Assembly (NCBI RefSeq): GCF_003285015.1
Contig: NZ_QMFB01000020.1
Coordinates: 88,881 to 152,880, forward strand
Length of the DNA stretch: 64,000 bases
Source of the DNA: Paenibacillus contaminans
Lineage (GTDB): Bacteria; Bacillota; Bacilli; Paenibacillales; NBRC-103111
Direction of reading: 5' to 3'
The notes below the pieces were generated by a model, which did not search any database, was not told the DNA's origin, and saw only the letters and a list, made by a program, of their open reading frames with translations. Of this stretch, positions 41,123 through 48,809 are shown piece by piece (positions within the stretch are counted from its first letter, which is position 1; every line of letters begins with the position of its first letter). A program made the translations under genes and the position numbers.

Positions 41123-42769
41123 ATGGATTCGATCGGGAAGAACGGAAAAGAAGCGGCGGAAGCTATTCGGAGCTATGTCAAACCGATTTTCGGTTTTGCG
41201 TTGAACCGGGTCAAGCAGCGGGCGGAGGCGGAGGATCTGGCTCAGGAGATTATGCTGCAATTGTTGAAATCCTTCTCCGGGGTGAGGGACATTCGATGCC
41301 TGGAGGCTTACGTCTGGACGGTTGCCCGATACACTTGGGTGAATTGGTTGAAAAAGCGTGCGCACGCTCCCCAAACGATCGAAATCAACGGCATGTCCGA
41401 ACTGTCGGCCGACTGTTCCCGGGAGCCGCTTGACCAGCTGCTGGTAACCGAAGCTTACCGCGAGCTGCGCCGGGAAGTCGCGTTTCTGTCCGACATCCAT
41501 CGCCGGATCGTGGTCATGTATTACTACGACGAGCTTAAAATCGGCGATATCGCGATTGCTCTGAACATTCCTGTCAACACGGTGAAGTGGCATCTGAGCG
41601 AGGCCAAAAAGGAGTTAAGGAAAGGGATGAAACGTATGCGCGCAACAGGAACTTTGAGTGTCAATCCGGTCAGCATGGGGGAAATGGGCCATTCCGGTTC
41701 GGCCGGCAGACTGGGCGAAACCAACGATTTTCTTGGACGCGCCTTGGCGCAAAATATCGTTTACGCGGCTTATCACAAGGCGCATACCGTCCATCAAATC
41801 GCGGAGGAGCTCGGAATGCCGCCGTCTTTGCTGGAAGGCGAAGTCCAGCACCTGGCCGATTACAATTTTCTCATCCAAACCTCTCCCGGCAAATATCAAA
41901 GCAATACCATCGTCTGGGACCTCTTCGAGTTGGCCGTAGCTGGTCATCGATTCTGGCAAGAGTGCGCCGCCGAAGTGGCCGATGTTCATTTCGACGCGTT
42001 AATTGAAGTTCGCCGGCAAGTCGAGGATAGCGGAGTGTACGTTCCGGACGGCGACTATAACTTCCTGCTCTGGACCTTGCTGCCCAAGAACGTCGAGGAG
42101 CAATCCTGGCGGAGCATGCCGGCGGGCGACAACTTCGATGCGGTCGCGCCGATGCGAAAGGACGGAGGTCAGTATATCGCCTATGCGGCGTTGAACCGGA
42201 GCCGCAATGCCGATCCGGGTTTTGATCTGAGTAGTTACGTCACCTTCGGTCCGAGCATCCGCTACGTCGAAGACAGTCCCTTATACTTGTGGCAATTCAA
42301 TACGTACTGGAGCGACCGCCAGGTGGATTGGCGTTTCCTGGAATATCGGAATGTCGAGGTTTGCCATGCGTTCCAACAAGGGGAACTGCCCGACAACGAA
42401 GGGAACAGCGAGCAATATTCGTTCCTGCTGGAGAAGGGGTACATCCGCAAGACGGAGGAGGGGTACAAGTTCAATGCGGTTTGGATCGACTCTCCGCAAA
42501 CGCTGGATCGGTTGAACAAGGCAATGCCGGATTTGTCCGCCCTGTATGCGCCTGCTGTCGGCAAGCTCTACGATCAAATGCTCAAGCTGTTCCTGCAAAA
42601 TCAGCCGAAGCATTTGGAGCCGCAGATTGCTTACATGGTGAGAGGGAATACCGGTGGAGGCCGGTTGGTCGCTTATATTTTGAAGCATTTGATCGATAAC
42701 GGAAAGCTGAAAGCGCCGTTGCCGCACCAGAGGAAGACGATTACAACCTGGATGGGGCCGGTCAAGTAA
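41123..42769 (+). CDS. ECF-like sigma-70 factor with long C-terminal extension
   Basis: 548 residues from ATG 41123, chosen because GGAGG lies 6 nt upstream; an in-frame extension to 41012 lacks a site. Region 2 is RVKQRAEAEDLAQEIMLQLLKSFSGVRDIRCLEAYVWTVARYTWVNWLKKR; region 4 is FLSDIHRRIVVMYYYDELKIGDIAIALNIPVNTVKWHLSEAKKELRKGMKRM. After that comes a second winged-helix-like segment (AAYHKAHTVHQIAEELGMPPSLLEGEVQHLADYNFLIQTSPGKY) and about 270 residues of unknown fold with many Trp and Tyr residues. No anti-sigma gene is adjacent, so the extension may regulate the sigma itself. A perfect palindromic terminator lies 131 bp downstream. Confidence 0.85.
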   Translation: MDSIGKNGKEAAEAIRSYVKPIFGFALNRVKQRAEAEDLAQEIMLQLLKSFSGVRDIRCLEAYVWTVARYTWVNWLKKRAHAPQTIEINGMSELSADCSREPLDQLLVTEAYRELRREVAFLSDIHRRIVVMYYYDELKIGDIAIALNIPVNTVKWHLSEAKKELRKGMKRMRATGTLSVNPVSMGEMGHSGSAGRLGETNDFLGRALAQNIVYAAYHKAHTVHQIAEELGMPPSLLEGEVQHLADYNFLIQTSPGKYQSNTIVWDLFELAVAGHRFWQECAAEVADVHFDALIEVRRQVEDSGVYVPDGDYNFLLWTLLPKNVEEQSWRSMPAGDNFDAVAPMRKDGGQYIAYAALNRSRNADPGFDLSSYVTFGPSIRYVEDSPLYLWQFNTYWSDRQVDWRFLEYRNVEVCHAFQQGELPDNEGNSEQYSFLLEKGYIRKTEEGYKFNAVWIDSPQTLDRLNKAMPDLSALYAPAVGKLYDQMLKLFLQNQPKHLEPQIAYMVRGNTGGGRLVAYILKHLIDNGKLKAPLPHQRKTITTWMGPVK

Positions 42770-42900
42770 GTCGGGTGCGGAAATGGATACGAAGAATGGC
42801 CGTTCCCGTGTGGTGGTGGCCATTTCACGCAATACTCTGTCCAACGAAGTGATTAAAACATCGCTATTGCACCACGGCCCCCTCCTGAACTTATGAAAAT

Positions 42901-42948
42901 GATCAAAAACCACCGATGACGCACGTGCGTCATCGGTGGTTTTTGATC
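42901..42948. terminator. Perfect 48-bp palindrome, bidirectional terminator
   Basis: Bases 42901-42924 are the exact reverse complement of 42925-42948, including A5 and T5 tracts and the core GACGCACGTGCGTC. It closes the sigma-factor gene and could also stop minus-strand transcripts. Confidence 0.85.
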
Positions 42949-43151
42949 ACAATCGCATCTGCCGGATTTCTCCTTCCCTCACAACGAAGGACCACCAGGC
43001 AAATTTACCTGACGATTTTTTATCCTTTCTTGACCGCAGCCCAACCGTGAGAGGTCAGATGCTCCACTTACTCAGCAAGTGGAAGAAATTAGTATGCAGT
43101 AGGTATATGTATAATTAAATTCCTTATTTCAAGATCTATTCAGCAAAACTG

Positions 43152-43235
43152 CCCGTTACTTTAATGAACATCAAATAGGAGCTGTCCTTGCGACAGCTCC
43201 ACACTAACGTTACCCGTTAGTTCAGTAATTTCATG
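43152..43235 (-). repeat. Cassette-type module 1 (3' of the cold-shock gene)
   Basis: Plus-strand order: CCGTTAC core (43153-43159), hairpin GGAGCTGTC-CTTGC-GACAGCTCC (43178-43200), then CTAACG-TTACC-CGTTAG (43204-43220) whose second half is the CCGTTAG core at 43214. Core-to-core distance is 61 bp. Confidence 0.7.
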
Positions 43236-43252
43236 GGCAAGAGATAATAAAA

Positions 43253-43286
43253 AGCCTGCTCCAGACATATCGTCGGGAACAGGCTA
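43253..43286 (-). terminator. Terminator of the cold-shock gene
   Basis: AGCCTG...CAGGCT stem; the minus strand continues into TTTTTATT. It is 12 bp past the stop. Confidence 0.75.
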
Positions 43287-43297
43287 TGATGTCATTA

Positions 43298-43498
43298 TTA
43301 CAGTTTTACAACATTCTCCGCTTGAGGTCCACGCTGGCCTTTAACAACATTGAATTCAACGCGTTGTCCTTCGTCCAAAGATTTGTAACCTTCGCCTTGA
43401 ATGGCGGAAAAATGAACGAATACATCTTCGCCGCTCTCCCTTTGAATAAAGCCAAACCCTTTTTCAGCATTAAACCATTTGACAGTACCTGTTTCCAT
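43298..43498 (-). CDS. Cold-shock protein (CspA/CspB family)
   Basis: 66 residues, full length for the family. RNP1 (KGFGFI) and RNP2 (DVFVHF) RNA-binding motifs are both present, with the ending GPQAENVVKL. It binds single-stranded RNA/DNA and acts as an RNA chaperone. GGAGGTTATTTACTC precedes the ATG. The AT-rich upstream region could give a long leader as in other csp genes. Its location at the edge of the module-bearing region is unusual for a housekeeping gene. Confidence 0.96.
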   Translation of the reverse strand: METGTVKWFNAEKGFGFIQRESGEDVFVHFSAIQGEGYKSLDEGQRVEFNVVKGQRGPQAENVVKL

Positions 43499-43670
43499 GA
43501 GTAAATAACCTCCAAAGTTTAAAACATTATGCCCTCAACAAGACGGGACTATTCACAAGTATATCAGATTGCAGACGCAAAATCTGTCGGAATTTGTTTT
43601 GAAAACTTTTAAGCTTTAATTGAAGATAACTGCCAGTAAGCTCATTCAACAGCAAAAAAGAGACCCTCAG

Positions 43671-43697
43671 CAACGGGCTGCGGGTCTAAGGTTTATA
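43671..43697. terminator. Hairpin 3' of the SUKH gene region
   Basis: AGACCC...GGGTCT with an inner AGC/GCT pairing, next to an A-tract (CAAAAAAG). On the minus strand it is a terminator-like structure following the half-module at 43786. Confidence 0.5.
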
Positions 43698-43785
43698 TTT
43701 TAAAAGGGGGTCATTGTTTATTATAGGCTTGATTTATTAACCCTGGATGAAAGTAAGATTTCAATTATATTACATTTAATGAACA

Positions 43786-43815
43786 AACGTACCCGTTTAG
43801 CTTAATGATTTCGTG
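43786..43815 (-). repeat. Half-module 3' of the SUKH gene
   Basis: CGTACCCGTTTAGCTTAATG matches the distal core plus tail of the other modules and begins only 8 bp past the SUKH stop codon. The hairpin at 43671-43697 may be its partner. Confidence 0.5.
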
Positions 43816-43822
43816 TATGATT

Positions 43823-44257
43823 TTAAACACTAATTGCCCCATTTAACCAGCCTTTTATAAAACTTGATAAAGAAGAACTGATCCATGTTCTACTATCATC
43901 TTCATGGTTCCATACATAGATATCATCTTTTATAATCTTCCCGTTTAGGATAGGAAAAGCAAACTGATCACCATTTCCAGCATCAGAGAAAAACAAAAGA
44001 TGATCAAATGGCATATAGAGTTCTTTAAAATCATCATTACTTCTAAATTCAAGATTGTCTTTTTTTATCCGTTCAAGTGTCCAAATAATACTAGTTCCAT
44101 ATTCATCAGTTACTCCGTTACTCTCCTGCAATAATTCTTTCAAAGAAACTGGTAGTTCGATATTCATTGAATTTTCCACTTCTAACAGTTGAGATTCTGT
44201 GGCTGGTACATAAAACTTATAATCCTGTGTAAGTTCCTTTATAAGATCCGTCCACAT
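43823..44257 (-). CDS. SMI1/KNR4 (SUKH) family protein
   Basis: 144 residues from ATG 44257, with GGAGG 8 nt upstream. The SUKH fold is recognisable: ATESQLLEVENSMNIELPVSLKELLQESNGVTDEYGTSIIWTLERIKKDN, and later LLFFSDAGNGDQFAFPI then DIYVWNHEDDSRTWISSSLSSFIKGWL. SUKH proteins are widespread immunity proteins in contact-dependent toxin systems, and orphan copies are common. The gene is AT-rich and bounded by module repeats on both sides, as a cassette would be. Confidence 0.85.
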   Translation of the reverse strand: MWTDLIKELTQDYKFYVPATESQLLEVENSMNIELPVSLKELLQESNGVTDEYGTSIIWTLERIKKDNLEFRSNDDFKELYMPFDHLLFFSDAGNGDQFAFPILNGKIIKDDIYVWNHEDDSRTWISSSLSSFIKGWLNGAISV

Positions 44258-44338
44258 ACTGTTTTCCTCCACACTTTAATTATTAACTAACATCTTAAAC
44301 TTCCGCGTATCTTCCGAAATTCCTTTTTGCACATAACT

Positions 44339-44412
44339 CCCGTTACATCAATGAGTATAAAAGTGGAGCTACCCTGCGGCAGCTCCATACTTTCTTTACC
44401 CGTTAGTTTAAA
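44339..44412 (-). repeat. Cassette-type module 2 (3' of the PIG-L gene)
   Basis: CCGTTAC core (44340-44346), hairpin GGAGCT...AGCTCC (44365-44386) and CCGTTAG core (44400-44406), 60 bp core to core. The order and spacing match module 1. Confidence 0.7.
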
Positions 44413-44523
44413 TCTCTTTTATCCAAAACAATACTCCGTTATCACCAAATATCTTGTGTTTTGATTGGTTTATTTATAAAAGTCAATCGATTCAACCTGG
44501 GTAAAATAGTCATGAATATCAAT

Positions 44524-45267
44524 CTAAAGCATATTTACAATTTCGATATCTTGATTTTCTTCTATATCAAACGCTTCGTAACATTCATACTTAGCCATCA
44601 TTTCGAGAAACTTCAAAGGCATTTTATAATATAATCCATGTTCATCTGGGAACTGGCTTCTGTATACATCAATAACATTGAGTTTTAATTTATATTCATC
44701 ATTTGATAACTTAATTATTTTTGAAACTTCATTATCATCGATAGTAATTTTATCAATGATTTGTGGGGGAACTTGTAAAATGTTGTTCGCTTGTGAATAC
44801 TGCTTTGGAAAGAGAGTCCCGAAATACAATTTATAATTCTGTGATGCTATTTTTTTAAATGCTTTCACTGTAATGTTATGTATCCCTATATGGTCCGGAT
44901 GGTTGTTTCCTCCATTTTTATTAAAAGTAACAATAATAGAAGGGCCGATATTTAGCAAAATTGATTCTAACTCACCTACGGCATCGTATAAATTCCATTG
45001 CGCGGCCTTATTATCAGGCAAATTAAGGTATTTCAGTGAATCAACCTCCAATAGTTTGCTTGATTTTTTAAACTCTCTATTTCGTATAGTAACTAAATCC
45101 TCAGTTTTATCACCCAAAAAGTTTTGACCCTTTAATCTCCCCCTCTCTCCGTTTGTACCACATATAATATGGGTCTTGTAACCAATTCTTTTAGCACGTG
45201 CAAGCAATCCAGCCGCCAAAAATTCATCATCTGGGTGAGCGAAGACACATGTCAGATTATTTAGCAA
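44524..45267 (-). CDS. PIG-L family deacetylase
   Basis: 247 residues from TTG 45267 (GGAGG 8 nt upstream; a 29-codon extension has no site). Zinc-binding motifs are clear: AHPDDE near the N-terminus and GGNNHPDHIGIHN in the middle. PIG-L enzymes remove N-acetyl groups from GlcNAc-containing small molecules such as bacillithiol or mycothiol precursors or antibiotic intermediates. The housekeeping BshB is usually next to bshA/mgsA; here it stands alone between module repeats, so it is more likely an accessory deacetylase. Confidence 0.87.
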   Translation of the reverse strand: MLNNLTCVFAHPDDEFLAAGLLARAKRIGYKTHIICGTNGERGRLKGQNFLGDKTEDLVTIRNREFKKSSKLLEVDSLKYLNLPDNKAAQWNLYDAVGELESILLNIGPSIIVTFNKNGGNNHPDHIGIHNITVKAFKKIASQNYKLYFGTLFPKQYSQANNILQVPPQIIDKITIDDNEVSKIIKLSNDEYKLKLNVIDVYRSQFPDEHGLYYKMPLKFLEMMAKYECYEAFDIEENQDIEIVNML

Positions 45268-45404
45268 ATTAAACACCTCCACTTGATAAGATTGGACGTA
45301 AATATCTGGAAAAGGTTTCATTGTAAATATCAAATTACCCGCATCAGATCTCAAGGTAGCCCATTAAATGTTCACGAATAAACTGGCCGGCTGCCGTCAT
45401 GTAT

Positions 45405-45432
45405 TTATTGAGCTACGTACCCGTAGCTTAAT
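45405..45432 (-). repeat. Half-module: AGCTACG-TACC-CGTAGCT inverted repeat
   Basis: The 45411-45428 inverted repeat followed by TAAT matches the distal core of the modules, with one base missing (CCGTAG instead of CCGTTAG). It overlaps the stop of the coding fragment at 45428. Confidence 0.5.
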
Positions 45433-45586
45433 ATTCAAAGTTTGTACCATTGACTGTATTAAAATGATCAACTAATTCTTGATACGCTGTTTCATCTTTG
45501 ATTCTCCACTGGAGAAGACCTTTAATTTTCCAGAATATTTCTGGCTTAATCCAATAAAGAATTGCTATAATCCCACCCCAGTTCCT
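45428..45586 (-). pseudogene. C-terminal fragment of a small membrane protein
   Basis: The open minus-strand frame reads GGIIAILYWIKPEIFWKIKG and continues QWRIKDETAYQELVDHFNTVNG to a stop. It looks like real protein with one hydrophobic helix, but no start codon lies in frame, and a TAG at 45587-45589 precedes it. A nearby ATG is in another frame, suggesting a frameshifted gene. Confidence 0.45.
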
Positions 45587-45634
45587 CTAAACATCAATCC
45601 AAACGTTTCCTCTTATTTTACTACGCTATCCTGT

Positions 45635-45712
45635 CCGTTACTTCAACGATCAGGAGCAGGTCGCCTTGGCGCCTGCTCCTGTTATTTATTTCGCAATCGT
45701 ATTCGTTAGAAG
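45635..45712 (-). repeat. Cassette-type module 3 (3' of the gene at 45740)
   Basis: CCGTTAC core (45635-45641), hairpin CAGGAGCAGG...CCTGCTCCTG (45651-45681) and TCGTTAG core (45703-45709), 68 bp core to core. Confidence 0.7.
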
Positions 45713-45739
45713 AAGCATTGTCTTCACAGGGGGGGATAA

Positions 45740-46165
45740 TTACTTGTCAAATATCCATTTTTCTGACTCAAGAGTTGGAGGATCTCGATAAAATGCATTA
45801 TCCCCCTTAAACCAGGCAATTTTAAATTCATCATTTATAGTATATTTCACTATATAATAGTCATCTTTTCGTTTAGCAATTTTATTATCTAATTTAGCGA
45901 AGGGGGTATTTTCCTTATTTATTGATACTATAGAGATTACCTGACCTCCCTGACTAATAATCTTACTGGTTATTTCATTCCGATGTTTTTCATCTTTCGC
46001 TTTTAATGCGAAACAAATTGAGGTTACCAATACTATACAAAGAGTAACGATTATATATGTATTTGGCTTTTTCCCATTTTTTCTATATCTATTGAATAAA
46101 ATAAATAGTGAGATGACCATGAGTACGAATACACCACTACTTACCCATCCATAAATCGGAACCAC
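45740..46165 (-). CDS. Small membrane protein of unknown function
   Basis: 141 residues from GTG 46165 (GGAGGG about 10 nt upstream). It has two membrane helices (WVSSGVFVLMVISLFILFN and YIIVTLCIVLVTSICFAL) and a C-terminal soluble domain of about 85 residues (QGGQVISIVSINKENTPFAKLDNK, YYIVKYTINDEFKIAWFKGDNAFYRDPPTLESEKW). The soluble part resembles small domains found in Bacillus accessory genes, but I cannot name the family. It is AT-rich and bounded by modules 3 and 4. Confidence 0.65.
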   Translation of the reverse strand: MVPIYGWVSSGVFVLMVISLFILFNRYRKNGKKPNTYIIVTLCIVLVTSICFALKAKDEKHRNEITSKIISQGGQVISIVSINKENTPFAKLDNKIAKRKDDYYIVKYTINDEFKIAWFKGDNAFYRDPPTLESEKWIFDK

Positions 46166-46205
46166 AATCCTTTACCCTCCAAAAGGTTAGGTTATAAAAG
46201 CAATT

Positions 46206-46273
46206 CTGTTAGCTGAAAAGGCTACCGTTCACATGTCGGCAGCCTGTTGTCATTTGTATCCGTTAGCGTGATG
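46206..46273 (-). repeat. Cassette-type module 4
   Basis: CTGTTAG core (46206-46212), hairpin AGGCTaCCG...CGGcAGCCT (46219-46245) and CCGTTAG core (46260-46266), 54 bp core to core. Confidence 0.65.
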
Positions 46274-46386
46274 TGTGCACACTGATTTCACCTATTTAGC
46301 CTCTGGCCCTAAGAGTCGTTTTACATAACAGTGTCTGATTTTCCCTCTATAAATTGGGCGTGGAAACACCAGTAGCTTCTAGATTA

Positions 46387-46549
46387 TTAACACTGGCCTG
46401 GTTTCAAGTTATCACACCCATTTACTTTAGCACTTTGTTCCCTCAACTCATGAAAGGTTCTTTGTAAACCTTGCCCACGAACGGATTCATAAACAACAGT
46501 TGAATCCAATACCGCAACTAAGAGCAAATCTCGATTTGGCCTGTTTTGA
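46387..46549 (-). pseudogene. Coding-like fragment after the GNAT gene
   Basis: Directly after the GNAT stop codon the same strand reads NRPNRDLLLVAVLDSTVVYE and continues GQGLQRTFHELREQSAKVNG to a stop at 46387. The composition is protein-like, but there is no ATG or ribosome site, so it is a truncated or decayed gene of unknown family. Confidence 0.4.
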
Positions 46550-46551
46550 AG

Positions 46552-47013
46552 TTAGTTTGCAATTTCTTTTGTCATAAAAACACTGTGGGGATCTTCAAGG
46601 TAATCCGCAAACGGACCACAATATTCAAACCCGAATTGTTCGTATAATTTCCTCGCCGCTGCGAAACCTTCCGTAGATCCCGTTTCTAGACTCAAACGAC
46701 GATAGCCTAGCTGTCTTGCTTCCTCAATGATATGAGCAAGCAATTTAGATGCCACGCCCTTTCGCAGATGCTTTGTAGAAGTCCGCATTGATTTAAGTTC
46801 ACCGTGATGGTTACCCAAGTCTTTAAGAGCACCACAACCTAAGATTTCCCCCTGTTCCCAGGCACTCCAGAGGGTAATGTCCGGTCCCCTTAATCCATTT
46901 AAATCTAACGCGTGAACACTCTCTGCCGGGGATTGTTCGAACATGCTTTGTAAGTGCTCACTAACCAATGCAATTATTTCAGTACCAGTCAAATCATCAA
47001 CTTTTATTTCCAT
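46552..47013 (-). CDS. GNAT-family N-acetyltransferase
   Basis: 153 residues from ATG 47013 (GGGAGAG upstream). The acetyl-CoA fold is evident: GEILGCGALKDLGNHHGELKSMRTSTKHLRKGVASKLLAHIIEEARQLGYRRLSLETGSTEGFAAARKLYEQFGFEYCGPFADY, including the R/Q-x-x-G-x-G/A loop variant HLRKGVASKLL. Close in pattern to YsnE/PanZ-like acetyltransferases. The substrate is unknown. It lies 93 bp downstream of solA on the same strand. Confidence 0.9.
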   Translation of the reverse strand: MEIKVDDLTGTEIIALVSEHLQSMFEQSPAESVHALDLNGLRGPDITLWSAWEQGEILGCGALKDLGNHHGELKSMRTSTKHLRKGVASKLLAHIIEEARQLGYRRLSLETGSTEGFAAARKLYEQFGFEYCGPFADYLEDPHSVFMTKEIAN

Positions 47014-47105
47014 TAATTCCACTCTCCCTAAGCAGGTTTCCGATTCATCTCGGCTGCCTCGAACCGGTTTTCTTATTGCTATCATGACCGTTCGTTAAAG
47101 AATGT

Positions 47106-48233
47106 TTAATTAAATCGTTCTATTGAAAAAGGGGAGATGTTTTGTTCAGTCTTCCCTAAAATAATCAATTCACTTAAAATCTGTCCAACTGCACTGCTAA
47201 ATTTAAAGCCATGTCCTGAGAAGCCTGATGCAATGGCAACGTTTAAATACGTAGGATGCAAATCGATAATGAAATCTTCATCTGGAGTCAGTGTGTACAT
47301 ACAGGTTTTACCGTACTTCAATTGTTGTGTATAAGGCATATAGTGATGTAAAAATTGTCTTAACTCCGTCGCGTCTTTCTCTAGTTCACCAAAACCCATG
47401 ATGGCTTCATCTGGATTGATTGTTTCTCCTCCATCATGTCGGCCTACTTTTAATCCGGAACCATCGATGCTTGGAAAACCATAATAATGTCCTTGAGTTG
47501 TCTCAAACGAAAAGGCAGGAAAATCCTTATGATTATACAAATCTTCATTGGCATCAAACCAAGCAAATGTTTTTCTTACTGGTTTTAGCGGAAGATGTAA
47601 ATCCAACATGGAAAGGAGACTTCCTGACCAGGCTCCTGCTGAAACCACTAATGCATTGGCATGAAAAGTATGATCATCGGTTTTGATGGAAACTTTTTTA
47701 TCATGAACCTTTAATTCTTTCACTCTACTATTCGTTAAGATGGTAGCTCCGTTTCGCTCTGCAAGTTCTCGATATGCTTCAATGCATTCCTCACATTTCA
47801 GCACTCCTGATGTCGGTTCGAAGCAACCAATGTACTTGTTAGGTAAAGTGATGCCCGGCCAACGCTTATTCACTTCAATTGAATCTAAAATCTCAAGCGG
47901 TAATGAATAGGTTTTTGAACTTGAGATGATATTCTGGATAAAATCCGTTTTTTCGTAACCCACGTTTAAAACCCCGGTTGGGAGAAATAATTGTTTTCCT
48001 GACATTTTCTCTAAGTCGTTCCATAATTCCTGAGCCTTGAGCGCCAAAGGAACGTATTTTTCACCTTCACCATACGCATGTCGAATGATTCTCGTTTCTC
48101 CGTGATGACTCCCTTTGTTATGGGGCGGGTTAAAGGAATCTACTAGTAACGTTCGTTTCCCGCTCTTTGATAAAAAATAACCTGCCGCCATCCCCATCGA
48201 ACCTGCTCCAATTACAATTACGTCGTAATGCAT
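47106..48233 (-). CDS. solA: N-methyl-amino-acid oxidase (monomeric sarcosine oxidase / SolA family)
   Basis: 375-residue FAD-dependent oxidase. The N-terminal dinucleotide fold is VIVIGAGSMGMAAGYFLSKSGKRTLLVD, followed by the family motif HNKGSHHGETRIIRHAY. The Cys that carries covalent flavin in sarcosine oxidase is in KTCMYTLTPDEDFIIDLHP, and FSGHGFKFSSAVG is the C-terminal signature. It converts N-methyl amino acids to the amino acid with formaldehyde and H2O2. The ATG is preceded by AGGGG. The downstream GNAT gene may be cotranscribed. Confidence 0.92.
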   Translation of the reverse strand: MHYDVIVIGAGSMGMAAGYFLSKSGKRTLLVDSFNPPHNKGSHHGETRIIRHAYGEGEKYVPLALKAQELWNDLEKMSGKQLFLPTGVLNVGYEKTDFIQNIISSSKTYSLPLEILDSIEVNKRWPGITLPNKYIGCFEPTSGVLKCEECIEAYRELAERNGATILTNSRVKELKVHDKKVSIKTDDHTFHANALVVSAGAWSGSLLSMLDLHLPLKPVRKTFAWFDANEDLYNHKDFPAFSFETTQGHYYGFPSIDGSGLKVGRHDGGETINPDEAIMGFGELEKDATELRQFLHHYMPYTQQLKYGKTCMYTLTPDEDFIIDLHPTYLNVAIASGFSGHGFKFSSAVGQILSELIILGKTEQNISPFSIERFN

Positions 48234-48287
48234 AGTACGTTACCCCTCTTTGTAATAAATCCCCTGTAACTTAAGTATTAAGTATGG

Positions 48288-48686
48288 CTAGTATTCTACA
48301 ATATTACTAGTGATCCTAACACTTAACAATTCCGTGTCGTTAGGTGAACAAAAACAGTTGAACCTACTTATCGGCTGACGTCGTGGTGTTTTCTTCAATT
48401 TTGTCGCCATTTTCAAATATGTTATTCCTTTTTCAGTGATAATAATATTATTGTCAGCTATGTATTCCACATAACCTGTTTTTAATAAGCAGGTCCTAGC
48501 CGATATTATCCGGTTTCGATATTTAAATTGTCTCCCACATCTCACCCGTTCACTTTTATCCGTCTCAGAAAGGTTAAAATGATCTGCTAGTTCATCGATT
48601 ATAGAATTAATCGTATGATAGTTTCCATCAGCAAGATGTATTAAAAATGGAACCAAGAATTCTTTATAATTGGGGACATTAGACAA
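48288..48686 (-). CDS. Stand-alone Mrr N-terminal (winged-helix) domain protein
   Basis: 132 residues from TTG 48686 (GGAGG 7-8 nt upstream). The pattern NVPNYKEFLVPFLIHLADGNYHTINSIIDELADHFNLSETDKSERVRCGRQFKYRNRIISARTCLLKTGYVEYIADNNIIITEKGITYLK matches the Mrr_N domain that precedes type IV restriction nucleases. The Mrr catalytic (PD-(D/E)XK) domain is absent; the last 45 residues look unstructured. It is either a truncated Mrr gene or a free DNA-binding regulator. Confidence 0.75.
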   Translation of the reverse strand: MSNVPNYKEFLVPFLIHLADGNYHTINSIIDELADHFNLSETDKSERVRCGRQFKYRNRIISARTCLLKTGYVEYIADNNIIITEKGITYLKMATKLKKTPRRQPISRFNCFCSPNDTELLSVRITSNIVEY

Positions 48687-48809
48687 AAAAACACCTCCAT
48701 TAAGCACAAGAGCTCTTAAAAAACGGCTTAGAATACGAATAATCTTCTACGCTGTCACCACACTATGTGTATAATTATGGTAAAATAATTCAACTGAACA
48801 GGAGGGATT

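Noticed and set aside
40600..46280. Classical integron with attC sites
   Set aside because: The cores are CTAACGG/GTAACGG and do not fit RYYYAAC...GTTRRRY; no IntI-type integrase is in the window. Kept only as a cassette-like analogy.
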